The translations under genes were made by a program, and so were the position numbers. A DNA stretch of 56,517 bases, taken from contig JASKKK010000015.1 in the NCBI GenBank assembly GCA_030154185.1, positions 1-56,517 on the forward strand. Reading direction: 5' to 3'. Positions 7,524-16,683 of the stretch are shown one piece after another. The stretch's first letter is position 1, and each line of letters opens with the position of its first letter. The DNA comes from Desulfuromonadales bacterium. GTDB lineage: Bacteria; Desulfobacterota; Desulfuromonadia; Desulfuromonadales; Syntrophotaleaceae. The notes beneath the pieces are model-generated. The model was not told the origin of the DNA. It worked only from the letters and a program-made list of their open reading frames with translations, and did no database searches.

Positions 7524-8063
7524 TCAATGCTTCTGGTAGGTGCCGATAAGCGTCGCCTGCTCGATGATATGGCCCGCCATGGCTTTTTCAACCTCCTCTT
7601 TGGTCGGTTGCTCCAAGCCGGTAAGGATGATATCCAGGGCGTAAAGCTTGTGAAAATAACGATGTCTTCCGATAGGCGGGCAGGGGCCTCCATAGCCGGT
7701 GCGCTGCCAGTCGTTCACTCCCTCGATGGTCCCCTGCGGCAGATGGGCAACCGCTTCGGCAAGGCCGCTGCTGTCCGGTGGCAGATTGAACAGCACCCAG
7801 TGGACCCAGGTCATTCTGGGGGCTTTCGGATCGGGAGCATCGGGGTCGTCGACAATGAGAACCAGGCTTTTGGCCTGCGGCGGCAGTCCGGACCAGGCCA
7901 GGGGCGGAGAAATATCATCCCCCTGGCAGGTGTAAAGGGATGGAATCTTGCCGCCATCGGCGAAGGCGGTCGAAGTGATTTGCATGGCCATGGTGGTCTC
8001 CCTTCCGGTGAAGGTCAGTATAAGCAGCAGGGTAAAGATGAAGAGAACTGCCTTGGCGTTCAC
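7524..8063 (-). CDS. YbhB/YbcL family (PEBP-like) protein
   Basis: 179 residues. The core has the phosphatidylethanolamine-binding-protein signature: YTCQGDDISPPLAWSGLP, DDPDAP, HWVLFNLP, and GPCPPIGRHRYFHKLYALD, all on the ligand-pocket side of the fold. Bacterial members (E. coli YbhB/YbcL) are of uncertain function. The GTG at 8063 with GGAGG 6 nt upstream gives a hydrophobic N-terminus suited to export. A second ATG (residue 25) also has an AGGGAG site, so a cytoplasmic form is possible. The gene lies between nhaA and the protease gene on the same strand but is not clearly in either operon. Confidence 0.85.
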   Translation of the reverse strand: MNAKAVLFIFTLLLILTFTGRETTMAMQITSTAFADGGKIPSLYTCQGDDISPPLAWSGLPPQAKSLVLIVDDPDAPDPKAPRMTWVHWVLFNLPPDSSGLAEAVAHLPQGTIEGVNDWQRTGYGGPCPPIGRHRYFHKLYALDIILTGLEQPTKEEVEKAMAGHIIEQATLIGTYQKH

Positions 8064-8167
8064 TTGTTACCTCCGACATCGTTTGCTCAGTGGGGTAAGT
8101 TTTTTCCGATTACAAGACCAGCATATCCGTTTTATGGGAGATCGCAAATCGGCACCCTCATGGTCCT

Positions 8168-10072
8168 TCAGCCTTTTTGCGCAACGAGGAAAAACAACGG
8201 GAACCGTTTGGATTTGCCATTCTGTACCGGTTTTTCCACCACCAGCATGCGGCCGGTCCGGATTCGGGTAAAGCCGATATCGCGCAGTTGGTTCTCCAGT
8301 TGTTGGGGGTCGAATCCCCGATGTACCTCCATACCCTCGCCGTGAAAGGAACCGTCCTCGGGTTCGAGATCGCCGATGCACAGATACCCCCCCTGTTTGA
8401 GCAAACCGTGAAAGCGATCCAGAAGAGGATAAATCTCTTTGACGTGATGCATGGCCATCAAGGTGTAGGCGAGGTCGTAACCGCCAACCTCAAGACCCGG
8501 CTGGAAAAGGTCGCCTTGGCGCAAACGAAGGTTGCTTATGCCAGCGCGGGTGATTTTCCTATCCAGCACGGACAGCATTCCCTGCGAATTGTCTATCATG
8601 GCGATGGAGTGAACCTCCAAGCTGAGGCGCATGCCGACCCCGCCGGTGCCGCAGCCGAAATCGAGCGCCCGGGTGTTCTCGGACAGCGGAACGTACTGTC
8701 GGATATGACTGACGAAAGCCGAGGCCATTTCGGCGATGCGCGGATTATCGTCCCAATCGTCGGCCAGCTCGTCGAACATGTTGCGGTTCGTCACAGGGTT
8801 CTCCTTGTTTCGTGTGGCAGCGGCCGGTTCGGCTGCATCCGCCATCTTCTGCAGGGTTTCGACCCGTTGGACAATCGGAGGGTGGGAATAGTGAAACCAG
8901 GCATACCACGGATGCGGATGAAGGGCGGCGAGATTTTCCCGGGCCAGTTTGATCAGGGCTTCGGCCAGGTCGCCGGGCCGCCCCGTCAGCTTGCAGGCGA
9001 ATCTGTCGGCCTGACGTTCCTGTCGTCGTGACCAGATATGGCCCAAGGGGGCCAGGGGGAAACCGACCAGAGAAACCAGCAGCATCAGTGTCATGATCTG
9101 TGCCGCAAACGATGCCGACGTCATGTTCAGCAAATCCGGCAGGACGCCGCGGTGGATCAGGTCGGCAGCCAGGTAAAACCCGCCCAGGGCCAACAGCGTA
9201 CTGGTTAACAGTCGGCGGGTCATGTGCCGGTATTTCCAATGTCCGATTTCATGCGCCAGTACCGCCAGTGTTTGATTGTCGCTCATCTGGCCGAGCAGGG
9301 TATCGAACAGGACGATGCGTTTCTGGCGCCCCAGCCCCGTGAAATAGGCATTGCCATGGCGGCTGCGGCGAGAGGCATCGACCTGAAAGATGCGTTCAGC
9401 GTGAAGACCGGCTTTTTCGGCCATGTTCCGGATACGTTTTACGAGTTCGGGTTGTTCGATGGGGGCGAATTTGAAGAACAGCGGCTCGATGACATAGGGG
9501 GATATGACCATGACGAATAAGCCGAAAAAGGTGACGAATCCCCAGGCCCAGATCCACCAGGTCTGGGGGAAACTGCGCACGAGCCACAGGATTCCAACCA
9601 ACAGCAGGCCGTACAGGATCAACGCGATCACGGTGCTTTTGACGACGTCCGTCAGCCACAGGCGAGGAGTCATGGTATTGAACCCGTAACGGGCTTCGGT
9701 GTGAAAATTCCTGTACCAGGAGAAAGGCAGGTCGAGAAGCAGGCGGATCAGCAACAGGCCGAGAAAGAACAGGGTTCCCTGAGCGATGAAAGATGGTGCC
9801 GCCGCGAGGGTCCATCTGTCGTAGGCGGGGAGCCAGCCGCCGAACATGAACCAGGCGAAAAGCGCGGCCGACAGGCCGCCTTCGATCAGGGCGGTTTTCT
9901 TTTTATCGGTTTCGTAAGCCAGTGCCCGTGCCACGGTGGAAGCGTCGAAGTGGCTTCGGAAGCTTGCCGGTATCCGGCCGGCCTGTCGGCGCTGGTAATG
10001 CAGGTTCCACCATTCCAGCACCTGGTCACAAACGAAGACGAACAGATAGGCGCCGAGAAGAGCGCTTTTCAT
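8168..10072 (-). CDS. Ste24-like M48 metallopeptidase fused to a class I SAM methyltransferase
   Basis: 634 residues, one uninterrupted frame. Residues 1-420 form an M48A (CAAX prenyl protease 1/Ste24-like) membrane protease: several hydrophobic spans, the zinc motif HEIGH at 274-278, the third ligand Glu352 in ExxAD, and the conserved HYSHPP near 395. After a charged linker (about 410-430), residues 427-634 form a Rossmann methyltransferase (ALDFGCGTGG, KQGGYLCIGD) of the small-molecule type. The start ATG has AGGAG 6 nt upstream. Each half looks complete. An internal GTG at 8794 with its own AGGAG implies the methyltransferase may also be made alone. The usual family members are separate proteins. 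In eukaryotes CaaX processing couples Ste24 to a methyltransferase (Icmt), but that enzyme is unrelated in sequence. Confidence 0.85.
   Translation of the reverse strand: MKSALLGAYLFVFVCDQVLEWWNLHYQRRQAGRIPASFRSHFDASTVARALAYETDKKKTALIEGGLSAALFAWFMFGGWLPAYDRWTLAAAPSFIAQGTLFFLGLLLIRLLLDLPFSWYRNFHTEARYGFNTMTPRLWLTDVVKSTVIALILYGLLLVGILWLVRSFPQTWWIWAWGFVTFFGLFVMVISPYVIEPLFFKFAPIEQPELVKRIRNMAEKAGLHAERIFQVDASRRSRHGNAYFTGLGRQKRIVLFDTLLGQMSDNQTLAVLAHEIGHWKYRHMTRRLLTSTLLALGGFYLAADLIHRGVLPDLLNMTSASFAAQIMTLMLLVSLVGFPLAPLGHIWSRRQERQADRFACKLTGRPGDLAEALIKLARENLAALHPHPWYAWFHYSHPPIVQRVETLQKMADAAEPAAATRNKENPVTNRNMFDELADDWDDNPRIAEMASAFVSHIRQYVPLSENTRALDFGCGTGGVGMRLSLEVHSIAMIDNSQGMLSVLDRKITRAGISNLRLRQGDLFQPGLEVGGYDLAYTLMAMHHVKEIYPLLDRFHGLLKQGGYLCIGDLEPEDGSFHGEGMEVHRGFDPQQLENQLRDIGFTRIRTGRMLVVEKPVQNGKSKRFPLFFLVAQKG
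8792..8805 (-). promoter_or_regulatory. internal ribosome binding site and GTG start inside the fusion gene
   Basis: AGGAG (8805-8801) lies 6 nt before GTG (8794-8792), in frame with the fusion at codon 427, exactly where the methyltransferase half begins. Initiation here would give a 208-residue free methyltransferase. This is either the relic of two formerly separate genes or a live second product. Confidence 0.55.
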
Positions 10073-10275
10073 GGCAAACTCCTGATAGTTGATGGTTTGT
10101 CAAAAATACTTTATGTATACGTATCTAGTCACAATAACCGGATGTTTGCGCTTTAACCGCTTGGTGCTTTATGCTATGTATACCGGTCGAATCTTGATCC
10201 AGGACAAGGTTCCCGTGTTATGCTCCGGTTATCCTGAACGAAAAACAGGATATCGGTTGAGAGGAAGAGACGACG

Positions 10276-11631
10276 ATGAAGTGTAACAGACCTGCAGAGG
10301 CTCTTGCCAGTGTCGAGTCGCCTGCGCTTAGAGAATATCCCAGCAAGCTTTTTGTCGAAAGCACCACCTTCTGCAACCTGCGCTGCCCCATGTGCGTCAA
10401 GCAGGCAGCGGACAGCAAGGTTGTCGATGCCGACATGGCCCAGGAGACCTTTGCCGCCCTGGAACCGGTGTTCCCTCATCTGGAGTCGCTGGTGTTGAAC
10501 GGTATCGGCGAGCCGCTGATGCATCCTCATATCCTCGAATGGATCCGGCGGGCCCGTCAGGCGATGCCGGATCATGCCTGGATCGGTTTTCAGTCCAATG
10601 GTCTGCTGCTCGATCGCAACTGGGCGCGGGGCCTGGTCGATGCCGGTCTGGATCGTATCTGTCTGTCGGTGGACGGCGTCAAGCCCGAGACCTTCAGCAA
10701 GGTACGGGAAGGTGAGGATATCAGCGACATGGATCGGGCTTTCAGGATGCTCAACGAAGCACGCCAGAGGCAACCGGGCAGTCGTCTCAAGGTCGGAACT
10801 GAATTCGTGACCATGCGCGAGAATTTCCGACAGCTGCCCGACACCGTGCGCTGGGTTGCGCAGCGCGGCGCCGATTTTATCCTTATCAGCCATGCCCTGC
10901 CTTACGACGCATCGGGGATCGAACAGACAGCCTACGATAATTCCATCGACGTCGCCGTCGAGATTTATGAAAGATGGAAGCGGCAGATGCTCGAAGAGGG
11001 GCTCGATATCAAGGTTTACGATTACATGGCTTGGGAAAAGGAACGGGTCATTCCCGGCGCCGTTACCGACCAGGTGCGCAAGGTGAACAAATTGGTCGGC
11101 CGCATGCGGAATGAAGCGCGCAAGAGGGACATCTTCATGGATGTTATGCAGCTGTTGCGGCGGGATGATGCCATGATTGCCGAAGTCGAGGATATTTTCG
11201 GTGAAGCGCAACGGGTCGCCGACGAAATGGGGGTCGAGATCAAGCTGCCGGCCGTCACCCCTCGCTACGAACGCGAATGCCCTTTTGTCACCAAGGGCTC
11301 GGCATTCATCTCCTGGGATGGCGATGTGCACCCCTGTTATTACCTGTGGCATCACTACCGCTGTTATATCAACGACTGGGACCGTCTGGTCAAACCGAAG
11401 GTTTTCGGCAACGTCAACCGGAAACCCCTGCTCGATATCTGGCGGAGCGAGGAATTTCGCACCTTCCGGGAAAATGTGGTCGCATTCGATTATCCTTACT
11501 GCTCCAATTGCGGAGTGGCTCCTTGCGATCTGGTGCAGGAGGAGGATTTCGAACAGGATTGCTTCACCAATCCCGAGCCCTGCGGCGCCTGCCAGTGGGC
11601 CATGGGGCTGTTGCAGTGCCTGCAGGACTGA
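10276..11631 (+). CDS. radical SAM/SPASM-domain protein (putative maturase)
   Basis: 451 residues. The radical SAM cluster motif is CNLRCPMC (CX3CX2C, near residue 35), followed by the LNGIGEP glycine-rich SAM-binding strand. The C-terminus is rich in cysteines (CPF, CYYLW, CSNCG, CDLV, CGACQW), which matches a SPASM-type region that binds extra iron-sulfur clusters. Proteins of this layout modify peptides or mature metalloenzymes; it resembles a group seen in Geobacter relatives and called a putative metalloenzyme maturase. No small peptide or metalloenzyme gene is next to it, so the substrate is unknown. A purine-rich site (GAGAGGAAGAG) precedes the ATG, and a strong terminator follows. Confidence 0.8.
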   Translation: MKCNRPAEALASVESPALREYPSKLFVESTTFCNLRCPMCVKQAADSKVVDADMAQETFAALEPVFPHLESLVLNGIGEPLMHPHILEWIRRARQAMPDHAWIGFQSNGLLLDRNWARGLVDAGLDRICLSVDGVKPETFSKVREGEDISDMDRAFRMLNEARQRQPGSRLKVGTEFVTMRENFRQLPDTVRWVAQRGADFILISHALPYDASGIEQTAYDNSIDVAVEIYERWKRQMLEEGLDIKVYDYMAWEKERVIPGAVTDQVRKVNKLVGRMRNEARKRDIFMDVMQLLRRDDAMIAEVEDIFGEAQRVADEMGVEIKLPAVTPRYERECPFVTKGSAFISWDGDVHPCYYLWHHYRCYINDWDRLVKPKVFGNVNRKPLLDIWRSEEFRTFRENVVAFDYPYCSNCGVAPCDLVQEEDFEQDCFTNPEPCGACQWAMGLLQCLQD

Positions 11632-11655
11632 TGCAACGATACATCAATCATACAA

Positions 11656-11690
11656 AAGCGCCCGATCGTTATGGATCGGGCGCTTTTTTT
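11656..11690 (+). terminator. rho-independent terminator of the radical SAM gene
   Basis: A perfect 12-bp stem AAGCGCCCGATC/GATCGGGCGCTT, 6-nt loop, then a T-run, 25 bp after the stop. Confidence 0.95.
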
Positions 11691-11773
11691 CTGCCGTTCA
11701 AGCGCCGGGAGCGTCTTTTCAGGTCGGGGAACAGAAGCGTGGCGGTGTAGTTGGGAACTTAAAAAGGAATATG

Positions 11774-11802
11774 AAAATGCCCGGCATGAAGCCGGGCATT
11801 TT
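11774..11802. terminator. hairpin terminator of the porin/diol-dehydratase operon
   Basis: AAAATGCCCGGC/GCCGGGCATTTT with a 5-nt loop, flanked by A/T runs on both sides. It lies 41 bp past the porin stop (minus strand) and may work in both directions. Confidence 0.85.
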
Positions 11803-11843
11803 GATGTGTGGTCTGTGGCCGGACAGACCGGCATGCGTATGGT

Positions 11844-13112
11844 TTACCACATAAAAAAGGTCCCCAGGGCGATGATATCGACTTCCTGATCGCCGCCGTT
11901 GAACCATTCGATTTTAGCGCGGTTGTATTCGAGCACCAGTTTGAGATGCGGGTTGATATCGTGGAATATGCCCGCTGTGATGACATCCTGCTGTTTCAGC
12001 TCGCCGTTACCGGTAGCGGCTCGGACGGCCTTTTCGGCGGAGGTTTCGTCCATGCGGTTGGCGCCGTAGCAGATGCCGAGTTTTGTTTTGCCGAAGCGGT
12101 TGTTCCAGGTGTAGGTGCCCTGCAGCAGGTAACCGTAGCTTTCGCGCTCTTCGCCGGTGTAGTCCAGGGAGTCGTAATCGAGCATCAGCGTCGACCCCAG
12201 GGCTTCGCCGGTAAAGCCCGATGCGACCAGTTCATAGCCTTTGTAGCCGACCTGAACGCCGCCGGCCACGCCCCAGGCGGTGACTTCGTCGTCATCGTAA
12301 AGACTGTCATTGGTGAATTTCGACGTCTGGTACAGACCGCTGACCCAGGTTTTGAAGGTGCCGTCGCCCCCGGCGTAGATTCCGGCATAGGACAATTCGG
12401 CTTCCCAGCGGGGGGTATTGGTTTCCACGGCTGCAGGCTCGATCACGGTGGAACCGTCCATCCCTACGCCCGAACCGATAATCTGGGAAGGATCGTGGAT
12501 GGCGACGGCCAGCTTGAAGCCGTTGAGGTTCGGGGTGGTGTAGCGAATCTGGGCGTTGAACTGGGGATAGATATAACCGTAGCCGATGTTGCCCAGGGTG
12601 GCGCCGCCGCCCGATACGGCTCCTTCGATGGCGAACCCGTAGACGGACATGCCGGTCAGGCAGTTCTGGCCCTGAAACAGGCTGAAGGCTTTACCGACCA
12701 GGAACTGGCCGAAGTTGCCGTCGACGGTAAAGAAGATTTCGCGCAGGTCGATCTGGCCGCTGAAGCTGTTTTTGGTGTTGGCGTTCTGAGGATTGGGGTA
12801 GAAACCGACACGGGCTGCCATGTCGAGGCCGTTCATGGTCGGAGCTTTGATGTTGAAGGCCAAGACACCGGGGAGGAAGCCGCTGCGCGTCCGGAAGGAT
12901 TCCTCGGAGTCGGACAGGGTGTAGAAGGCGCTGTGGACGTTGTCGGGGCGGGCATCCGCGGTGGCGTAACGCGCAAACAGGTTGATGTTGCCGTCGGTGC
13001 TGAAGGACCAGCCGTCTTCGCCGCCGACGACGAAGGCTGCCTGGGCGGGGCAGACCGCGATAAGGGTGGCGATCACGGTCAGACCGCACAGAAGTCGTTT
13101 AATGGATGGCAT
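11844..13112 (-). CDS. outer-membrane porin (general Gram-negative porin type)
   Basis: 422 residues. It begins with a clear signal peptide (hydrophobic core about 7-20, cleavage after AQA near 25). The rest is made of alternating beta-strand segments with aromatic ends and Gly/Asp-rich turns, closing in an aromatic C-terminal strand (FFMW) as outer-membrane barrels do. AGGAGG lies 9 nt before the ATG. It is the last gene of the diol-dehydratase operon: a 112-bp gap separates it from the activase, with no terminator until 11.8 kb. This suggests it admits the diol substrate through the outer membrane. Substrate selectivity cannot be read from sequence. Confidence 0.85.
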   Translation of the reverse strand: MPSIKRLLCGLTVIATLIAVCPAQAAFVVGGEDGWSFSTDGNINLFARYATADARPDNVHSAFYTLSDSEESFRTRSGFLPGVLAFNIKAPTMNGLDMAARVGFYPNPQNANTKNSFSGQIDLREIFFTVDGNFGQFLVGKAFSLFQGQNCLTGMSVYGFAIEGAVSGGGATLGNIGYGYIYPQFNAQIRYTTPNLNGFKLAVAIHDPSQIIGSGVGMDGSTVIEPAAVETNTPRWEAELSYAGIYAGGDGTFKTWVSGLYQTSKFTNDSLYDDDEVTAWGVAGGVQVGYKGYELVASGFTGEALGSTLMLDYDSLDYTGEERESYGYLLQGTYTWNNRFGKTKLGICYGANRMDETSAEKAVRAATGNGELKQQDVITAGIFHDINPHLKLVLEYNRAKIEWFNGGDQEVDIIALGTFFMW

Positions 13113-13224
13113 TTCCTTGTACCTCCTAGTAGATAGAAAAGCTAATAATTGCGAGGATCGATTTCAAATTTCATAAAAGTGTTACTGTGTCCATACATGG
13201 ATGCTGCATGGACGGCATCGGGTG

Positions 13225-14193
13225 TTACCCGCCGATGGATACCTTGAGCCCGCGATCCCTGAACAGCTGGATGCGGGCTTCCGTTCCCTCAAGCGTCAAT
13301 GCCTCAACGCCCGCCAGGGAATAGCCCTGTCCGAGTTGTCCCCATTTCATTTCTCCCAGCCGGTGGTAGGGCAAAATGTCAAGGGACTGCACATGGCTCA
13401 GTTGTTCCACGAAATCAGCGGTGGCTTCCAGGTTGCGGGTGGAATCGTTGAAGCCTGGTATAAGCGGTAGACGGATTTTGACAGGGATGCCGAGCTTGGA
13501 GATATTGCGCAGATTATCGAGAATGACCTTGTTGGAGACTCCGGTGAGCCGCTTGTGTTCTGCGTCGTCCATGTGCTTGATGTCCGTCAGAACCAGGTCG
13601 ACATGTTCCAGAATCGACGCATAGGTTTCCCAATTTACGAACGAACTGGTTTCGATGGCAGTGTGGATTCCCCTGCGTTGCGTTTCCTTCAGGGCGGCCT
13701 TGAGAAACTCGGGCTGCGCCGTCGGTTCACCGCCGGAAAAGGTCACGCCGCCGTTGCTCTGTTCGTAGAATTTGCGGTCCCTCTCGAGGATTTCCATCAA
13801 TTCCGGTACCGACAGGTAGCGGCCGATGATGTTGATGGCACCCGCGTAGCAATGCTTTGCGCATTGTCCGCACAGGGTGCAGCGGTCCCGGTCGATGATC
13901 AGCCCCTTGCCGTTTGATGCGTCTTGGCTTATGGCGTCAATGGGGCAGACTTCCAGGCATTTGCCGCAGCCGATGCAGTTGTTGCAGACGAAGGTTATTT
14001 CCGGTTTTCCGGCGAGGGATTCTGGGTTCGAACACCACGGGCACAGCAGCGGGCAGCCTTTGAGGAAAACCAGGGTTCGGATGCCGCCGCCATCGTGAAT
14101 GGCGAACTTCTGTATATCGAAGATCAGCCCCTTGAGGCCTTCTCCGCGATCACAGATGTTGTCAAAATCCAGGACCTTTTGTCTCCAGTTCAT
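13225..14193 (-). CDS. glycyl-radical enzyme activating enzyme (radical SAM)
   Basis: 322 residues. The activase motif CPLLCPWC (CX3CX2C) lies after FAIHDGGGIRTLVFLKG. It is followed by two ferredoxin-like cluster sets, CNNCIGCGKCLEVCP and CTLCGQCAKHC, typical of activases of diol, glycerol and related glycyl radical dehydratases. GGVTFSGGEPTAQPEF is the SAM-binding strand. The enzyme cleaves SAM to make the radical that is transferred to the C-terminal glycine of the upstream enzyme. I chose ATG 14193 (GGAG 7 nt upstream) over earlier in-frame starts. A strong 12-bp hairpin lies between the dehydratase stop and this gene and may lower activase output, fitting a catalyst needed in small amounts. 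Confidence 0.93.
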   Translation of the reverse strand: MNWRQKVLDFDNICDRGEGLKGLIFDIQKFAIHDGGGIRTLVFLKGCPLLCPWCSNPESLAGKPEITFVCNNCIGCGKCLEVCPIDAISQDASNGKGLIIDRDRCTLCGQCAKHCYAGAINIIGRYLSVPELMEILERDRKFYEQSNGGVTFSGGEPTAQPEFLKAALKETQRRGIHTAIETSSFVNWETYASILEHVDLVLTDIKHMDDAEHKRLTGVSNKVILDNLRNISKLGIPVKIRLPLIPGFNDSTRNLEATADFVEQLSHVQSLDILPYHRLGEMKWGQLGQGYSLAGVEALTLEGTEARIQLFRDRGLKVSIGG

Positions 14194-14233
14194 GGTCATT
14201 CTCCAGGTTTTTCGGTGTTTCCATATTCCAGGA

Positions 14234-14260
14234 GGGGCCGGATCCCTCGGATCCGGCCCC
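14234..14260 (-). promoter_or_regulatory. intercistronic hairpin between the glycyl radical enzyme and its activase
   Basis: GGGGCCGGATCC/GGATCCGGCCCC, a perfect 12-bp stem with a 3-nt loop and no T-run after it. It is not a normal terminator. It more likely stabilises the upstream mRNA or sets the enzyme-to-activase ratio. Confidence 0.6.
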
Positions 14261-14283
14261 GATCTCACAACCTCTCAGGCTGA

Positions 14284-16683
14284 TCAGAATACCTGTTCGG
14301 TACGGGAGATGATGTCGTCCTGCAGCGATTTGTCCAGCGCGGTGAAGAATGCGCTGTAGCCGGCTACACGGACAACCAGACCGCGGAAATCCTCCGGATT
14401 TTCCTGCGCTTTGAGCAGCGTATTGCGGTCGATGACGTTGTACTGCACGTGGAACCCGCCGTTTTTGAAGTAGGTCTCGGTGACGTTGATGAGGTTGTGC
14501 AGGCCCTCTTCACCTTTGACGGCATTGGGATGGAACTTCTGGTTGAGCAGGGTGCCGTTGGAGGTGACTTCATGGTCCAGCTTGGCCACCGAGTTGACCG
14601 TAGCGGTCGGGCCGGAGATGTCCGCACCGCCGATGGGGGAAACACCGTCGGCCAACGGGGTACCGCTCTTGCGCCCGTCCGGAGTCGCGCCGACGACGGC
14701 GCCGAAAGGCACGTTGGCGGATGCCGGGTAGAGGCCGGGCTGGAACTGTCCGCCGCGGGGATTGCGGTATTTATTGACTTCGCGGCAGTAGATGTTGGCC
14801 GATTCGACGGCGATTTCATCGGCGTAATCGTCATCGTTGCCGTACTTGGGTGCACGGTTGACAAGCATCTGACGGATGTTTTCGGCGCCTTCGAAATCCT
14901 TGTCGAGGATTTCCTTGAGTTCCGGCAGGCTGATGACCTTTTCGTCGAAGCACAGCTTCTTGATGGCGGTCAGCGCGTCTCCGGCGTTGGCCACGCCGAC
15001 ACCCTGCGGGCCGCTGAAGTTGTATATGGCGCCGCCTTCCTGCAGCGATTTGCCGCGGCCGATGCAGTCTTCGACCAGGCTGGAGAGGAAGGGCAGAGGT
15101 ACGTTTTCGCCGTGGGCCAGGTCGACCATGTTGTCGGAGTGACACATCAAGCCGACGAAATATTCCATCTGTTTGGCATAGGCCGCCATAACGTCGTCGA
15201 AGCTGTTCATTTCGGTGATGTCGCCGGTCTTGAGACCGATCTGCATGTCGGTGCGCTTGTCGTAACCGTTGTTAAGGGTCAGCTCGACGATCTTGGCCAT
15301 ATTGAAGAAGGCCGCGTCGTGCCAGCCTTCGGTCTTGCCGCCGACCTGGGGCTCGACGCAGCCGATGATGCCGTAGTCGCGAGCGTCTTCCAGAGTCAGG
15401 CCGCGGGACAACAGCGCCGGGATGATGGTGCGGTCGTTGAAGTAAGCCGGTACGCCCAGCCCCATGCGGCTGACTTCGGTGGCTTTCAGGTACAGCACGT
15501 CCGGAGTCCCTTCATGGATGCGGATCGACAGGGAGGGCGCGTAGAGCTTGGTGTTGGCTGCGCACTGCAGCAGCATCAGGGACAGCTCGTTGGTAGCGTC
15601 CTTACCTTCGCGGTCCACGCCGCCGACGATGATGTTCATGAACATCGGGTAGCCGGCGAAAGCCATGGTGGAGTTTTCGTCGCGCACCTTGTTCAGACCG
15701 TTGAACTTGAGCCACAAAAGATCAAGCAGTTCCTGGGCCTGTTCGTCCGACATCGTGTCTTTGCTGGCCTTGTAGAAGGGGTAGCAGTACTGGTCGAAAC
15801 GCATGGGCGAAATGGAGTGCCCGTTGGACTCGATCTGAATGACCAGGTGGACGAACCAGAAGGCCTGAACCGCTTCCCGGAAGGTTTCCGCCGGTTGGGC
15901 CGGAACCTTGCGGCAGATACGGGCGATCTCGAGCAGTTCGGCTTTGCGGGCGGCGTCTTTTTCCGCAGCGGCGAGACGCTCGGCTTCGTCGGCAAAGCGG
16001 TTGGCGAAGGCGATGACGGCCTTGTTGGCGATGATGGTCGACTCGAGGAAATGCAGCGATTTCATCTGATGAGCGTCGGCGTAGTCGAATTTTTCCTTGG
16101 CGGCTTCGGCCTCGGCGATGATCGCGTTGAGGCCCTCGCTCATGACTTTGCCGTAGTTGGCCGAAATGTGGCCGACACCGTTGAAATAGTAGTTGCCGAC
16201 GGTGTAGGCGACTGCGTTACCGGCGTCGATGGCTTCCTGCTTCATCAAAGCGGTAGCGATTTCGTGGTTGGTTTTGCCTTTCCAGTAGGGGAAGACATCC
16301 TCACGCAGGGTTTTCTTGACGTCTTCGCTGATCAGGAAGACGTCGGCCGTACGCTTGGCCAGACGGTCGAGTTCGGCTTCCACCCACTCGCAGGAAAACT
16401 CGGGATAGATGGGGGCGGAGCGAGGCATGCTGCACTGGTTGCCGACGATCAGTTCGTCGTCGTCGATGTAGACCGACATGCCCAGGAGAATTTTTTCCAA
16501 TGCCTTGGCGCGACGGATGCTCATGGGCCGACCTTCGGTTTCCTTGTAGGATTCGGTGATCAGCTTGGCCCGTTCGGCGCAGATTTCCGGGGTGGTGGCC
16601 AGAAATCGTGCCTTGATCTTTTCGACCCGTTCGGTGGGCCCCATGGTAGCGACAGCGGGATCAACTTTTACTTGGGTAGACAT
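14284..16683 (-). CDS. glycyl radical diol/glycerol dehydratase (B12-independent)
   Basis: 799 residues from ATG 16683 (GGAG 5 nt upstream; the frame stays open further but without a site). It is a PFL-like barrel enzyme with the radical loop RVAGYSA (Gly775) and thiyl Cys442 in GCVEPQ. The residues that hold the diol in B12-independent glycerol dehydratase are all present: His172 (GVGH), His289 (NGHS), Glu444 (CVE) and Asp456 (GWHD), matching His164, His281, Glu435 and Asp447 there. This argues for a 1,2-diol dehydratase (glycerol, propane-1,2-diol or ethylene glycol to aldehyde) over choline lyase or isethionate lyase. The exact substrate is open. It is followed by its activase and preceded by an unknown membrane protein; no shell-protein genes are near. 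Confidence 0.93.
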   Translation of the reverse strand: MSTQVKVDPAVATMGPTERVEKIKARFLATTPEICAERAKLITESYKETEGRPMSIRRAKALEKILLGMSVYIDDDELIVGNQCSMPRSAPIYPEFSCEWVEAELDRLAKRTADVFLISEDVKKTLREDVFPYWKGKTNHEIATALMKQEAIDAGNAVAYTVGNYYFNGVGHISANYGKVMSEGLNAIIAEAEAAKEKFDYADAHQMKSLHFLESTIIANKAVIAFANRFADEAERLAAAEKDAARKAELLEIARICRKVPAQPAETFREAVQAFWFVHLVIQIESNGHSISPMRFDQYCYPFYKASKDTMSDEQAQELLDLLWLKFNGLNKVRDENSTMAFAGYPMFMNIIVGGVDREGKDATNELSLMLLQCAANTKLYAPSLSIRIHEGTPDVLYLKATEVSRMGLGVPAYFNDRTIIPALLSRGLTLEDARDYGIIGCVEPQVGGKTEGWHDAAFFNMAKIVELTLNNGYDKRTDMQIGLKTGDITEMNSFDDVMAAYAKQMEYFVGLMCHSDNMVDLAHGENVPLPFLSSLVEDCIGRGKSLQEGGAIYNFSGPQGVGVANAGDALTAIKKLCFDEKVISLPELKEILDKDFEGAENIRQMLVNRAPKYGNDDDYADEIAVESANIYCREVNKYRNPRGGQFQPGLYPASANVPFGAVVGATPDGRKSGTPLADGVSPIGGADISGPTATVNSVAKLDHEVTSNGTLLNQKFHPNAVKGEEGLHNLINVTETYFKNGGFHVQYNVIDRNTLLKAQENPEDFRGLVVRVAGYSAFFTALDKSLQDDIISRTEQVF

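Noticed and set aside
14284..16683. Assignment of the glycyl radical enzyme as choline lyase or isethionate sulfite-lyase
   Set aside because: The two histidines and the aspartate that bind diols in glycerol dehydratase are all in place, and the sequence around GCVEPQ...GWHD matches that class.
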